From the NCBI GenBank assembly GCA_049840835.1, contig JASGJG010000003.1:1054001-1118000 (forward strand): a stretch of 64,000 nt of DNA. The letters run 5' to 3'. The position numbers and the translations under genes are program-made. Positions 48,589-56,228 of the stretch are shown in pieces. Position 1 is the stretch's first letter, and the number at the start of each line of letters is the position of its first letter. The notes under the pieces were generated by a model. The model worked only from the letters and a program-made list of their open reading frames with translations, searched no databases and was not told the origin of the DNA. This DNA comes from JANLTX01 sp049840835 (GTDB lineage: Bacteria > Armatimonadota > Armatimonadia > Armatimonadales > Armatimonadaceae).

Positions 48589-50472
48589 ATGCGCCATGTG
48601 ATTGTAGGAACCGCCGGGCATGTGGACCACGGAAAGACGACGCTGATTCAGGCGCTCACCGGCACCAACACCGACCGGCTCGCGGAGGAGCAGGCACGGG
48701 GAATGACCATCGACCTGGGGTTCGCTCACCTGGCACTGGGAGATAGTATCTCGGCGGGCATTGTAGATGTGCCTGGTCATGAGAAGTTCGTAAAGAACAT
48801 GCTGGCCGGAGCGGGTGGGGTAGATATCGCCCTCCTGGTGGTCGCCGCCGATGAAGGCCCTATGCCCCAGACCCGCGAGCACTTAGATATTCTGAGTGTG
48901 CTTGGCGTGAATAGCGGTGTCATAGCCCTGACTCGCTCCGACCTCGCCGAGCCAGAGCTTCAGGAACTAGTCGCTCTAGAAACCCGAAGTGCGCTGGAAA
49001 ACACGCCGCTGGCAAAGGCGCCGATTATTCCAGTCAGCGCCGTAACCGGAGCCGGACTGGCGGAACTGAAAGCGGCTCTGGCCGAAGCCGCCGAGAGCGC
49101 CCCACTGCGTGATGACCATGCACCTCTGCGCCTACCTGTCGACCGGGTGTTCTCTCTGCCCGGTGTGGGAACCGTGGTTACCGGCACCCTGACTACAGGG
49201 ACACTCCGGGTAGGGGATGCAGTCATGCTGGAGCCGCAGGCGCTGACTAGCAAAGCCCGCACTCTGCAGAACCACTCGCACAAAATAGAGCTTGCTCACC
49301 CCGGTATGCGGGTGGCTGTGAATCTGCCAGGAGTCGAAGTCGAGGCTATCGAGCGCGGCGCGGTGCTTTGCGCCCCACACTCCCTGAGCGCGACGACACT
49401 GATAGATGTCCGCCTCTCGCTGCTCAGCACGGCGCGGCGCCCTTTGGAGCATAGAGAGCGCGTGCGGGTGCATTTAGGAACCGGAGAGACCCTGGCCCGC
49501 CTGTATCTCTTAGAGCGCGATGCCCTGGCGCCGGGGGATACCGATGTGCCTGCGCAGCTTCTCTTTGAGGAGCCCGTGGCACCTGCCCGTGGCGAGCGGC
49601 TGGTACTGCGCACCTACTCGCCACAGCGTGCGGTTGGCGGAGGTGTGGTCCTAGATCCCCTTCCCTCCCGGCGACACCGCCGCCGTGACCCGGCGGCACT
49701 GGCACTCTACACCGCTCGCAGCACGGGGCAGGAGGAAGGTGCGCTCTATGCGACCCTGGCTTCACGGCATGGGGATTTCCCGCTGAGCGAGCTGGAGAAA
49801 ACGGTGGCAAGTCCCGCTCCTGCTCTGGAAGCCCTGATAGGTCAGCGCCGCGCTTTTGTGCTTTCCGATGGACGCTATCTCTCCGATACCGCCGCCCAGC
49901 GCCTGAAAGACACCGCCCGGCGAACTCTAGAGGCGTTTCACCGGCAGAACCCCTACAAGAAAGCGATGCCAGAGAGTGGGCTGCGTGCGCCGCTAACCAA
50001 AGCCGCGATGGTAAAAGACTTCAACGCTTTGGTCGCGTTTTTAATCGCCGAGGGGATCTGCGTAAAAGAAGACACCGGCCTGCGCTTGCCCGAGTGGGAG
50101 CTAACCGTTCCGCCTGGCTGGCAGAAAGCTGCGGGAGAGATAGAGGCGGTGTTCAAAGCGGCGGGCTATCAGCCACCCGGCCCGCGTGACTTCATCTACC
50201 CCAAGGACATCGTGCTGCCCGCTATCTTTATCATTCTCACAGAGAGCGGCGCTCTGGTGAAGCTCACCGATGACCTGTACCTGCACCGGGAGACCTACAA
50301 TAAGGCGCTGGATACGGTTCGTCAGCTAGCCACTACGCCAGAAGGCATCAGCGTCGCCAGCCTGCGCGATGCCACGGACTCCAGCCGTAAGATTATCCTG
50401 CCACTACTGGAGCATTTGGACGGTATCCGAATCACCCGCCGCATCGACGACAACAAGCGCGTCCTAGTTTAG
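48589..50472 (+). CDS. selB: Selenocysteine-specific translation factor SelB
   Basis: The 627-residue GTPase delivers Sec-tRNA to UGA codons marked by SECIS hairpins. It has G1 GTAGHVDHGKTT, switch regions GMTIDLGFAHL and DVPGHEKFVKNMLAG, the G4-type ALTRSDLAE, EF-Tu-like domains 2 and 3, and about 240 C-terminal residues of winged-helix SECIS-binding repeats (PPGWQKAAGEIEAVFKAAG...YPKDIVLPAIFIILTE). The ATG at 48589 follows TACACT. No selA, selD or tRNA-Sec is in the window, and the FdhF-like gene 11 kb away shows no in-frame UGA. The stop overlaps the first base of a perfect palindromic terminator. Confidence 0.95.
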   Translation: MRHVIVGTAGHVDHGKTTLIQALTGTNTDRLAEEQARGMTIDLGFAHLALGDSISAGIVDVPGHEKFVKNMLAGAGGVDIALLVVAADEGPMPQTREHLDILSVLGVNSGVIALTRSDLAEPELQELVALETRSALENTPLAKAPIIPVSAVTGAGLAELKAALAEAAESAPLRDDHAPLRLPVDRVFSLPGVGTVVTGTLTTGTLRVGDAVMLEPQALTSKARTLQNHSHKIELAHPGMRVAVNLPGVEVEAIERGAVLCAPHSLSATTLIDVRLSLLSTARRPLEHRERVRVHLGTGETLARLYLLERDALAPGDTDVPAQLLFEEPVAPARGERLVLRTYSPQRAVGGGVVLDPLPSRRHRRRDPAALALYTARSTGQEEGALYATLASRHGDFPLSELEKTVASPAPALEALIGQRRAFVLSDGRYLSDTAAQRLKDTARRTLEAFHRQNPYKKAMPESGLRAPLTKAAMVKDFNALVAFLIAEGICVKEDTGLRLPEWELTVPPGWQKAAGEIEAVFKAAGYQPPGPRDFIYPKDIVLPAIFIILTESGALVKLTDDLYLHRETYNKALDTVRQLATTPEGISVASLRDATDSSRKIILPLLEHLDGIRITRRIDDNKRVLV

Positions 50473-50510
50473 TACCCCAATCCCCCGGGTACCCGGGGGA
50501 TTGGGGTACT
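50471..50510. terminator. 40-bp perfect palindrome between selB and the M16 gene
   Basis: AGTACCCCAATCCCCCGGGT (50471-50490) is exactly the reverse complement of 50491-50510, a 20-bp stem without a loop. It overlaps the selB stop and ends 2 bases before the M16 stop, serving both directions. A T-poor ATT follows. It could also be a repeat insertion. Confidence 0.75.
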
Positions 50511-50512
50511 TA

Positions 50513-51757
50513 TTAGTCGTCTAGTGGGCCGACGGCGGCCAGGGTGAGCGCATCGCGGCTCTCTGGGATGAGCTGGCGGGCTAGCTCCAGTACATCGGCC
50601 TGAGTCACTGACTCTATCTTGGCGCTGACTTCATCTAGCGGGGCGACTCGGTCATAGATAGCCTCGGCCTTACCGATGCGCATCATACGGGAGTTCATCG
50701 ACTCCTGGCCCATGATCAGCGCCGAGCGGAACTGGGTCTTGGCGCGCTTCAGTTCTTCCTCAGTCACACCCTCGGCGCGAACTTTCTGGAGCTCCGTACA
50801 GACCACATCGATACACTCCTCGAAGGTCTCCGGGCTGGTGCCGCCATAGGCTGCCCAGTAGCCACCCTCGCGGTAGAGCTGCGGGTAGCTGCCCACGCTA
50901 TAAGCCAGCCCACGGCGCTCACGCACCTCGATAAACAGCCGGGAGCCCATGGAGCCGCCCAGAATCACATCTAGAATCGCCGCCGCATAACGCTTATCAT
51001 CGAAGTGAGTCAGCGACGGTCCACCGATCACGAAGTTCACCTGCTCATCGGCACGCGGCGTCACAAAGATGCCCGAGCGCGCCGCTGGGGCAGGCAGGGT
51101 CTTGCGGGCTGATGTCTTGGCTAGATCGCCCAGAGACTTCTCTACCTGCGCCACCACTGTGTCGTGGTCTAAGTTACCGGTAGCGGCTACGATCAGGTTC
51201 TCCGGGCCACCATTCTGCGCCAGGAACTCCCGCAGGTTCTCCGGGGTGAAACCCGCCACATGGTCGGAGGTACCGATGACCGGCAGGCCCAGCGGGTGTT
51301 TATCGAACAGCGCCTCTGCGAAGAGGTCGTGAATGATGTCTTCCGGGTCATCATCGCGTCGCTTTATCTCTTCTAGAACTACCTTTCGCTCACGGGCCGT
51401 CTCTTCCGGATCGAAGAGGGAGTTACGGTACATATCCGTCAGCACATCCAGAGAGAGGGGCAGGTCCTCGGCTAAGGCGCGAGCATGGTAGCAGGTAACT
51501 TCTCGGTCGGTGAAGGCGTTCAGGTAGCCACCCACATCTTCTAAGGCGTCGGCGATATCTTTGGAACTGGGCCGTTTTTCGGTGCCTTTGAAGAGCATGT
51601 GCTCTAAGAAATGCGCCAGCCCCGCCTGAGCGGGCGTTTCATCGCGGCTCCCGGCGGCAAGCCATAGGCCCAGAGCGACCGAAGCGACATGCGAGATAGA
51701 CTCGGTGACAATACGCACCCCATTGGGTAGCGTGGTCTTGCGGATAGTTTCCGTCAT
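50513..51757 (-). CDS. M16-family zinc peptidase
   Basis: The 414-residue protein is a single-chain M16 peptidase of mitochondrial-processing or PqqF-like type: LPNGVRIVTESISHVASVALGLW, the inverted zinc motif HFLEH in AHFLEHMLFKG, the downstream Glu in ERKVVLEEIKRRDDDPED, and the C-terminal half with RRGLAYSVGSYPQLYREGG. Its substrate is unknown; it may process small peptides in the cytoplasm. The ATG at 51755-51757 follows a TACACT box on the minus strand by 9 bases; the frame continues three codons further (GTG). It shares a palindromic terminator with selB. Confidence 0.92.
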   Translation of the reverse strand: MTETIRKTTLPNGVRIVTESISHVASVALGLWLAAGSRDETPAQAGLAHFLEHMLFKGTEKRPSSKDIADALEDVGGYLNAFTDREVTCYHARALAEDLPLSLDVLTDMYRNSLFDPEETARERKVVLEEIKRRDDDPEDIIHDLFAEALFDKHPLGLPVIGTSDHVAGFTPENLREFLAQNGGPENLIVAATGNLDHDTVVAQVEKSLGDLAKTSARKTLPAPAARSGIFVTPRADEQVNFVIGGPSLTHFDDKRYAAAILDVILGGSMGSRLFIEVRERRGLAYSVGSYPQLYREGGYWAAYGGTSPETFEECIDVVCTELQKVRAEGVTEEELKRAKTQFRSALIMGQESMNSRMMRIGKAEAIYDRVAPLDEVSAKIESVTQADVLELARQLIPESRDALTLAAVGPLDD

Positions 51758-51801
51758 ACAGCGCACAGTGTACCCGCGATTCTTCGCTCTGTGGGCGTTC
51801 C

Positions 51802-52719
51802 CTAATCGGAAGAGTAGGTCAGAGCGCTCAGTGCCTCTACGATTTTCTCCCCGGAGCGCACAAACGCCATCACGGCATCATCGCCATGGTGATGCACCGA
51901 GAACTCCACCAGCGCCATGATGCGATAGATCAGCAGCACTGTAAGCAGAGGAACCCCGCCGATAGAGAGAATCTCATTGCGCAACGGCTCGGTGATTTCC
52001 CCGCTGTCCTCATTGTGATAGGCATAGTGCAGCAGCGAGGCGAGATCGATAGCTCGCGTGCCATATCCGGCGTAGGCGCAGTCCACTATCGCGGTGATTC
52101 GGTCGTCCTCTGTCAGCAGGTTCCCGTAGCTCCAGTCTCCATGTACCGCATCCGTGCAGGGAATCGGAGTACTGCGATAACGCTCCGCCGCCTCTGCAAG
52201 CCTCTCCATAAGGCGACTTGTCTCCGGGGAGTAGGTGCGCAGGCACTCCGCCCAGCCAGACTCATTGTGAAAGACCACATTGTAGGCATAGTCCGACCAG
52301 TTCCCATTCGGGCGGGTCTCTCCCTCATATAAATCCGCCTGAAGCCGGTTCTGCGCGAGGAGCTGGACCACAAAGCCCGGTGTCAGCCTCTCTATGGGCT
52401 GTCCTTCGGCGAACTCTTGAATCAGATAGGGAGTGCCCTCCGGCGTCGTCCCGGTAAGCAAGAACTCCGGTGTCCGATAGCCCCGCCCCCGTAGCTGCTC
52501 GATAATGGGCAGAGAGCGTGGTGTTGCTGTCTGCTTCAGCACATACGAAATACCCGAAAGATCTACGATTTCGTAGCTGCCTTCCTGGTACCCGCCACTC
52601 AGGGAGCCACGCAGCTGAAACGAGGTATTGTGTCGCTCATTGACACGATTTAGCAGGTCCGCAGGGTCCATTGGCAAATAGTAACCCAATAAACCGAATT
52701 TTGATGCGTTGGGTTCCAT
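51802..52719 (-). CDS. Phosphotransferase (APH/choline-kinase fold)
   Basis: The ~305-residue protein is a kinase-like phosphotransferase: SGGYQEGSYEIVD with a Gly-rich loop, a conserved Lys in SYVLKQTA, the catalytic loop DAVHGDWSYGNLL (HGD...N), and IVDCAYAGYGTRAIDLASLL with the metal-binding Asp. It resembles homoserine kinase/aminoglycoside phosphotransferase proteins; the acceptor is unknown. Possible starts are a TTG at 52773, an ATG at 52719 (AAGGA about 10 bases before it) and an ATG at 52671. I prefer 52719. It is not clearly in an operon. Confidence 0.8.
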   Translation of the reverse strand: MEPNASKFGLLGYYLPMDPADLLNRVNERHNTSFQLRGSLSGGYQEGSYEIVDLSGISYVLKQTATPRSLPIIEQLRGRGYRTPEFLLTGTTPEGTPYLIQEFAEGQPIERLTPGFVVQLLAQNRLQADLYEGETRPNGNWSDYAYNVVFHNESGWAECLRTYSPETSRLMERLAEAAERYRSTPIPCTDAVHGDWSYGNLLTEDDRITAIVDCAYAGYGTRAIDLASLLHYAYHNEDSGEITEPLRNEILSIGGVPLLTVLLIYRIMALVEFSVHHHGDDAVMAFVRSGEKIVEALSALTYSSD

Positions 52720-52863
52720 TAAGAGCAGGTCCTTGAAATAACAGGCAGCTAAAGCAGCCTGCTGTTGAGACAAGGAGGCTAAAGGTCCCTCCAGAAAAGG
52801 ACGTTATTAGCGGCTTTCAGGGTGCTTGCCCCAACAGCGGGCTGCCCGATTCCAGAACCAATT

Positions 52864-53199
52864 TTAGTGGCGGTAGACCAATACCAGCAGGCCGACAAAG
52901 AGGAGCAGCAATACAGTAATAATAGCCATACAGCCCAGATTTAAGCGCCGTCCATCTCGATCTAACTCCGCTTTGCTGACCCAGGCTGCTTGAAGGGTTT
53001 CCGGGGCAAACTCCAGCGGCTCTCCTGCCTTCACACGGGCAGAGATGCCCTCTAGCTTCTGCCGGTCAAAGTAATGATCTGTGACTATTAAGTGCTTGGT
53101 CAGACTCTCATCATCTTCCGGAACATAGCCACAGTGCGGGCAGACAGTAAAGGCCCCGTGCTTGAATTCCCCACAGTTCAAACAGACTGCTACGGTCAT
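52864..53199 (-). CDS. Small zinc-ribbon membrane protein
   Basis: The 111-residue protein has an N-terminal zinc ribbon (CLNCGE and CPHCGY, 12 residues apart), a charged middle helix-rich part and one C-terminal helix (LGCMAIITVLLLLFVGLLVLVY) ending near the stop. No family is recognised. It is the first of five small genes on this strand up to 54567 that look like membrane proteins. The minus-strand ATG follows CTAATGGAGATTTACA, so a GGAG lies 7 bases before it. Confidence 0.65.
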   Translation of the reverse strand: MTVAVCLNCGEFKHGAFTVCPHCGYVPEDDESLTKHLIVTDHYFDRQKLEGISARVKAGEPLEFAPETLQAAWVSKAELDRDGRRLNLGCMAIITVLLLLFVGLLVLVYRH

Positions 53200-53267
53200 T
53201 GTAAATCTCCATTAGATGTAGGTACGGTATCTAATACAAGTTCTGTTCCGTAGCAGGCTCTGATAAT

Positions 53268-53561
53268 TTACACAGGCTCCTCACGAGGTCTCTGACAGTA
53301 TCTCTTTCGCCAGATAAGCGGGACGATTATCAAAGTCAGAACAAACTCAAGGCGGCGGTAAGTGACAATGTGCCCGCCGCAGAAGCGGAATAGCCCGTGC
53401 AGCAAGTAAAGCCAGTTACCCAGAAGAATCACCGAGAGGAGCCAGGTGAAAGGGGATAGCAAGCAGCCAAATTCCCAGAGATAGCGGCGGAATTTGATAT
53501 TCAATGCGAGGAAAATGATATTCAATGCCAAAAAAATAAAAATTGTTCCAGGCGTCCACAT
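53268..53561 (-). CDS. Small integral membrane protein
   Basis: The 97-residue protein is mostly hydrophobic, with helices IFIFLALNIIFLALN, FTWLLSVILLGNWLYLLHGLF and FVLTLIIVPLIW, and a basic C-terminal tail. No family is recognised. It lies 24 bases after the next gene's stop (53585) and shows no homology I can see to the other members of the array. Confidence 0.55.
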   Translation of the reverse strand: MWTPGTIFIFLALNIIFLALNIKFRRYLWEFGCLLSPFTWLLSVILLGNWLYLLHGLFRFCGGHIVTYRRLEFVLTLIIVPLIWRKRYCQRPREEPV

Positions 53562-53584
53562 TTGAAAAAATCTCTTATTTCTAG

Positions 53585-53881
53585 CTAAGATTCTACAGGA
53601 TTCAAAGCCGTACTTTGGCGTTTACGATAGCGGAAATACCAGATGCCAATGATAGCCGCGAGGCTGAGGCCAACCTCATAAAAGGGATAGTCATTTGGAC
53701 TAACAAGAATCAGCAGCCCAAAAATGAGAATCCCCATAATGGATAGCCAGAGATAACCCAGAAAATCATAGTTAATGGATCGTCTTGTAGCAGCCTGAAA
53801 AGCCATAGAGACAGCGGTGATGAAAATCATCACCATCGAAAATAAGAGAAAACCTAAGACTGCCAAATCGGTGCTTGCCAT
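53585..53881 (-). CDS. Small membrane protein of a paralogous array, copy 1
   Basis: The 98-residue protein has three hydrophobic helices and the segment LVSPNDYPFYEVGLSLAAII followed by IWYFRYRKRQS, which matches SPSDYPLYEFIFSLLA and IWWLRYENRRS in the protein at 54214. Both are therefore paralogues. AAGAAAG and AGATAG precede the ATG (53881), also resembling the leaders of copies 2 and 3. The function is unknown. Confidence 0.6.
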   Translation of the reverse strand: MASTDLAVLGFLLFSMVMIFITAVSMAFQAATRRSINYDFLGYLWLSIMGILIFGLLILVSPNDYPFYEVGLSLAAIIGIWYFRYRKRQSTALNPVES

Positions 53882-53953
53882 TCTCTATCTGACTTTCTTC
53901 CTGATGGGAAACCTATTTGCAGGACTCCAATGGGCGTGACACTTGATCACGAC

Positions 53954-54184
53954 TCACATGTTTGCATAAGGGTCTATGGGCACGTGAGAGCTCGAGATGA
54001 AGCCAAGGATGCCAAAGAGAACGATGGCGAGAAGCGACACTCCGAGACAGCCTGGAAAACCATCATCGAAAGGCTGTTTGATGGTTGCCTTATTTGTGTC
54101 ATCCTTAAAAGTCACATGCAAGATAACGGTGATGAAAAACGCCATTAGAGAAAAGATAAAACCAAAGGCGGATACGATTTCCAT
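53954..54184 (-). CDS. Small membrane protein of a paralogous array, copy 2, truncated
   Basis: The 76-residue protein has two helices (VSAFGFIFSLMAFFITVIL and CLGVSLLAIVLFGILGFI) but ends with SSSHVPIDPYANM instead of the SPxDYP motif and final helix of its paralogues, suggesting 3' truncation. The ATG at 54184 is used; the frame also runs to a TTG at 54190. The leader AAGAAAGATAGGTTGAAA is nearly identical to that of copy 3. Confidence 0.55.
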   Translation of the reverse strand: MEIVSAFGFIFSLMAFFITVILHVTFKDDTNKATIKQPFDDGFPGCLGVSLLAIVLFGILGFISSSHVPIDPYANM

Positions 54185-54213
54185 TTTCAACCTATCTTTC
54201 TTGAGGGGAGTGC

Positions 54214-54567
54214 CTATTCGCTAGACTCGGTTGAACGCGACGCGGCAGAGCGACGGTTTTCATAGCGCAGCCACCAGATTAAATTCACGGCAAGCAGACT
54301 AAAGATGAACTCGTAAAGTGGGTAGTCGCTAGGGCTGATGTAGAGGCGAGAAAGCATTAATGCTAAAGCGGAATAGATGCTTACGCAGGTGATACCAAAC
54401 AACCCTAGGAGGATCGCACCAGCAATTGGCTGACAGAGGTAGCCCAGAGATGTGCCACTGGCGGGTTGTTTTACGACTGCCCGCATGACGGCATAAATAA
54501 TGGCGCCAAGAAAAAACACCACCGGGAAAAAGACAAATCCTATGAACACAGCGATAATGCCTTCCAT
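54214..54567 (-). CDS. Small membrane protein of a paralogous array, copy 3
   Basis: The 117-residue protein has three or four helices, including GIIAVFIGFVFFPVVFFLGAI, AGAILLGLFGITCVSIYSAL and ISPSDYPLYEFIFSLLAVN, and a polar C-terminus. It shares the SPxDYP core with copy 1. The ATG at 54565-54567 is preceded by AAGAAAGATAGGCTGAAA; the longer frame to 54639 lies over the promoter. It is the first gene of the array and is divergent from the S66 peptidase gene, with TACAAT (minus) at 54612-54617 as its probable -10. Confidence 0.6.
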   Translation of the reverse strand: MEGIIAVFIGFVFFPVVFFLGAIIYAVMRAVVKQPASGTSLGYLCQPIAGAILLGLFGITCVSIYSALALMLSRLYISPSDYPLYEFIFSLLAVNLIWWLRYENRRSAASRSTESSE

Positions 54568-54611
54568 TTTCAGCCTATCTTTCTTTTTATGAACGTGTTC
54601 ACTAATAAGGA

Positions 54612-54640
54612 ATTGTACCATAGTTCTCACGCGGTACAAT
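54612..54640. promoter_or_regulatory. Divergent -10 boxes between membrane-protein array and S66 gene
   Basis: ATTGTA at 54612-54617 (TACAAT on minus) points at copy 3, about 45 bases upstream. TACAAT at 54635-54640 points at the S66 start 7 bases away. Both carry the extended TGTACC/CGGTACA core, as at 11631-11652. Confidence 0.5.
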
Positions 54641-54647
54641 CAGGGCC

Positions 54648-55592
54648 ATGTTGGAGATGCTGTGGCCTCGCCCATTGCCCGAAGGTGGCACGATTGGAAT
54701 CTGCTCGCCTGCTGGCCCTTCGCCGAGAGTGCGCTTAGACAACGCTGTCGCGCATTTAGAAGAGCGTGGGTATAAGGTTGTTGTTGGGCCGAATACGCTG
54801 AAGCGGCAGGATGTGCGGGACTACTTAGCCGGGACAGTAGAAGAGAGGCTCTCCGACCTGAACGGGCTAATTCATGATGAGCGTGTCGATCTGATTCTCT
54901 CCGCGCGGGGTGGCTACGGCTGTGCACAGCTCTTAGACGGTATCGACTGGGCGACGCTACGTGAGCGCCAGCTTGGTATCGTGGGGTACTCAGATGTCAC
55001 CGCGCTCAGCCTCGGCGCGGCGGCGCAGGCGGGCATGATTACCTACAGCGGCATCATGGCGACGGCAGGCGATGGGTTCGGTGAGGATTCCCTGGACCCC
55101 TGGAGCGCCCAGAGCTTCTTTGAGGCGGTCGGCGGGCACAGCGAACTGACCCGCCTGGAGAGCACACCCGCCTGGACCGTGCATCGTGGCCCCGATACCC
55201 TCACCGCGCGACTCTACCCGGTCTGTCTGACCCTGGTGGAGACACTGCTTGGCACGCCCTACATGCCCGACCTTACCGGGGCAATTCTACTCATAGAAGA
55301 TGTAGAAGAGCGCCTCTATGCCATCGACCGCTCCCTGACTCAGCTTCGGCTGGCGGGAATTCTAGATAAGCTCGCCGGGCTATTTATTGGGAGTTTCAAT
55401 GGGGTCAATGAAGAGCATGATTTCCTGCTCGCCGCCGAGGTGCCGAAGCTGGCCATGGAGTTCACCCCGGAGAGTGTGGCGGTCGTTTCTGGTGTAGCCT
55501 ATGGGCATATTCCGCATCGGTTCACATTGCCGGTGGGAGCGCCAGTCTCTGTGGACATGAACCGGGGAGCTTTCTGGCTGGAGCGTGTGTAA
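54648..55592 (+). CDS. LD-carboxypeptidase (peptidase S66, LdcA/MccF type)
   Basis: The 314-residue enzyme removes a terminal D-amino acid from murein-type peptides (LdcA) or self-immune peptides (MccF). Family features are GGTIGICSPAGPS near the start, the catalytic Ser region RQLGIVGYSDVTALSLG, the Glu in ILLIEDVEERLY and the His in VAYGHIPHRFTLPVG. The ATG is 7 bases after TACAAT (54635-54640) with no Shine-Dalgarno. The next gene, a TlpA-like protein, begins 2 bases after its stop, so they are cotranscribed. Cytoplasmic peptidoglycan recycling is the usual role. Confidence 0.9.
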   Translation: MLEMLWPRPLPEGGTIGICSPAGPSPRVRLDNAVAHLEERGYKVVVGPNTLKRQDVRDYLAGTVEERLSDLNGLIHDERVDLILSARGGYGCAQLLDGIDWATLRERQLGIVGYSDVTALSLGAAAQAGMITYSGIMATAGDGFGEDSLDPWSAQSFFEAVGGHSELTRLESTPAWTVHRGPDTLTARLYPVCLTLVETLLGTPYMPDLTGAILLIEDVEERLYAIDRSLTQLRLAGILDKLAGLFIGSFNGVNEEHDFLLAAEVPKLAMEFTPESVAVVSGVAYGHIPHRFTLPVGAPVSVDMNRGAFWLERV

Positions 55593-55594
55593 AA

Positions 55595-56110
55595 ATGGCC
55601 ATGAACCGACTGCTTATTCTGGGAGCGTTGCTCCTTGCCACTACCGGGCTGGCCAACGCCGCGCCGCTGAAAGTGACTCTGACTACACCGGCAGGTCTGA
55701 AGAAAGAGGTGGCGCTTCGCAAAGGGAAAGTGGTGGTCATCAACTTCTGGGCGACCTGGTGCAAGCCCTGCGTAGCCGAATTTGGGGACCTGGTAGCCAC
55801 TCAAAAGAAGTTTGCCGCCAAGGGAGTAGAGCTCGTAACGGTTTCGTTAGACAGCGCGGAAGACCTGGAGCTAAAAGTAATCCCATTTCTGACCCGTAAC
55901 GGTGTCACCAAAGGTGCTCTGCTCAACAAGGACGGTGAGATGCCCGATGTCGCTTACTTCAAGTGGCTTGAGGGCAAAGAACCCGATTCTCTGGCAGTTC
56001 CCCGCACCTATGTCATCGATAAGCGTGGCAAAGTAGTCGCCCGCATGACAGGACAGCAAAGCGCCACCAGCTTCGAAAAAGCCATCCAGAAAGCACTAGC
56101 CGCGAAGTAA
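55595..56110 (+). CDS. TlpA-like thioredoxin-fold periplasmic protein
   Basis: The 171-residue protein has a signal peptide (NRLLILGALLLATTGLANA) and a thioredoxin fold with the active-site WCKPC (in INFWATWCKPC). The cis-Pro region is in AVPRTYVIDKRGKVVARMTG, as in TlpA/ResA redox proteins that reduce disulfides in the envelope. It is 2 bases downstream of the S66 gene; a second ATG lies 6 bases further in (55601). A single family A repeat end follows 13 bases after the stop. Confidence 0.9.
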   Translation: MAMNRLLILGALLLATTGLANAAPLKVTLTTPAGLKKEVALRKGKVVVINFWATWCKPCVAEFGDLVATQKKFAAKGVELVTVSLDSAEDLELKVIPFLTRNGVTKGALLNKDGEMPDVAYFKWLEGKEPDSLAVPRTYVIDKRGKVVARMTGQQSATSFEKAIQKALAAK

Positions 56111-56123
56111 GAACCTAATTTGG

Positions 56124-56151
56124 TGCCCCCATTACTGGGGGATAGGGGGCA
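56124..56151. repeat. Single family A inverted-repeat end
   Basis: A complete 28-bp family A end lies here without a partner nearby. The preceding CTAATTTGG is like the right-end flank of the copy at 59998. It may be a deletion remnant or a solo insertion, or may act as a hairpin terminator of the S66-TlpA unit. Confidence 0.65.
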
Positions 56152-56187
56152 TATTCAGGGGCTTCCGGAAGGCGCAGCTTTGGTAAA

Positions 56188-56228
56188 TTCCCCCTCCCTC
56201 TTTAGGGGAGGGGGTTAGGGGGAGAGGT
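56188..56228. repeat. Family C repeat end encoding the C-terminus of the serine hydrolase
   Basis: TTCCCCCTCCCTCTTTAGGG and GAGGGGGTTAGGGGGAGAGG at 56188-56228 closely match the right end of the family C element at 57712-57754. On the minus strand it supplies the last codons (KKTSPPNPLP) and stop of the serine hydrolase gene. Confidence 0.65.
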
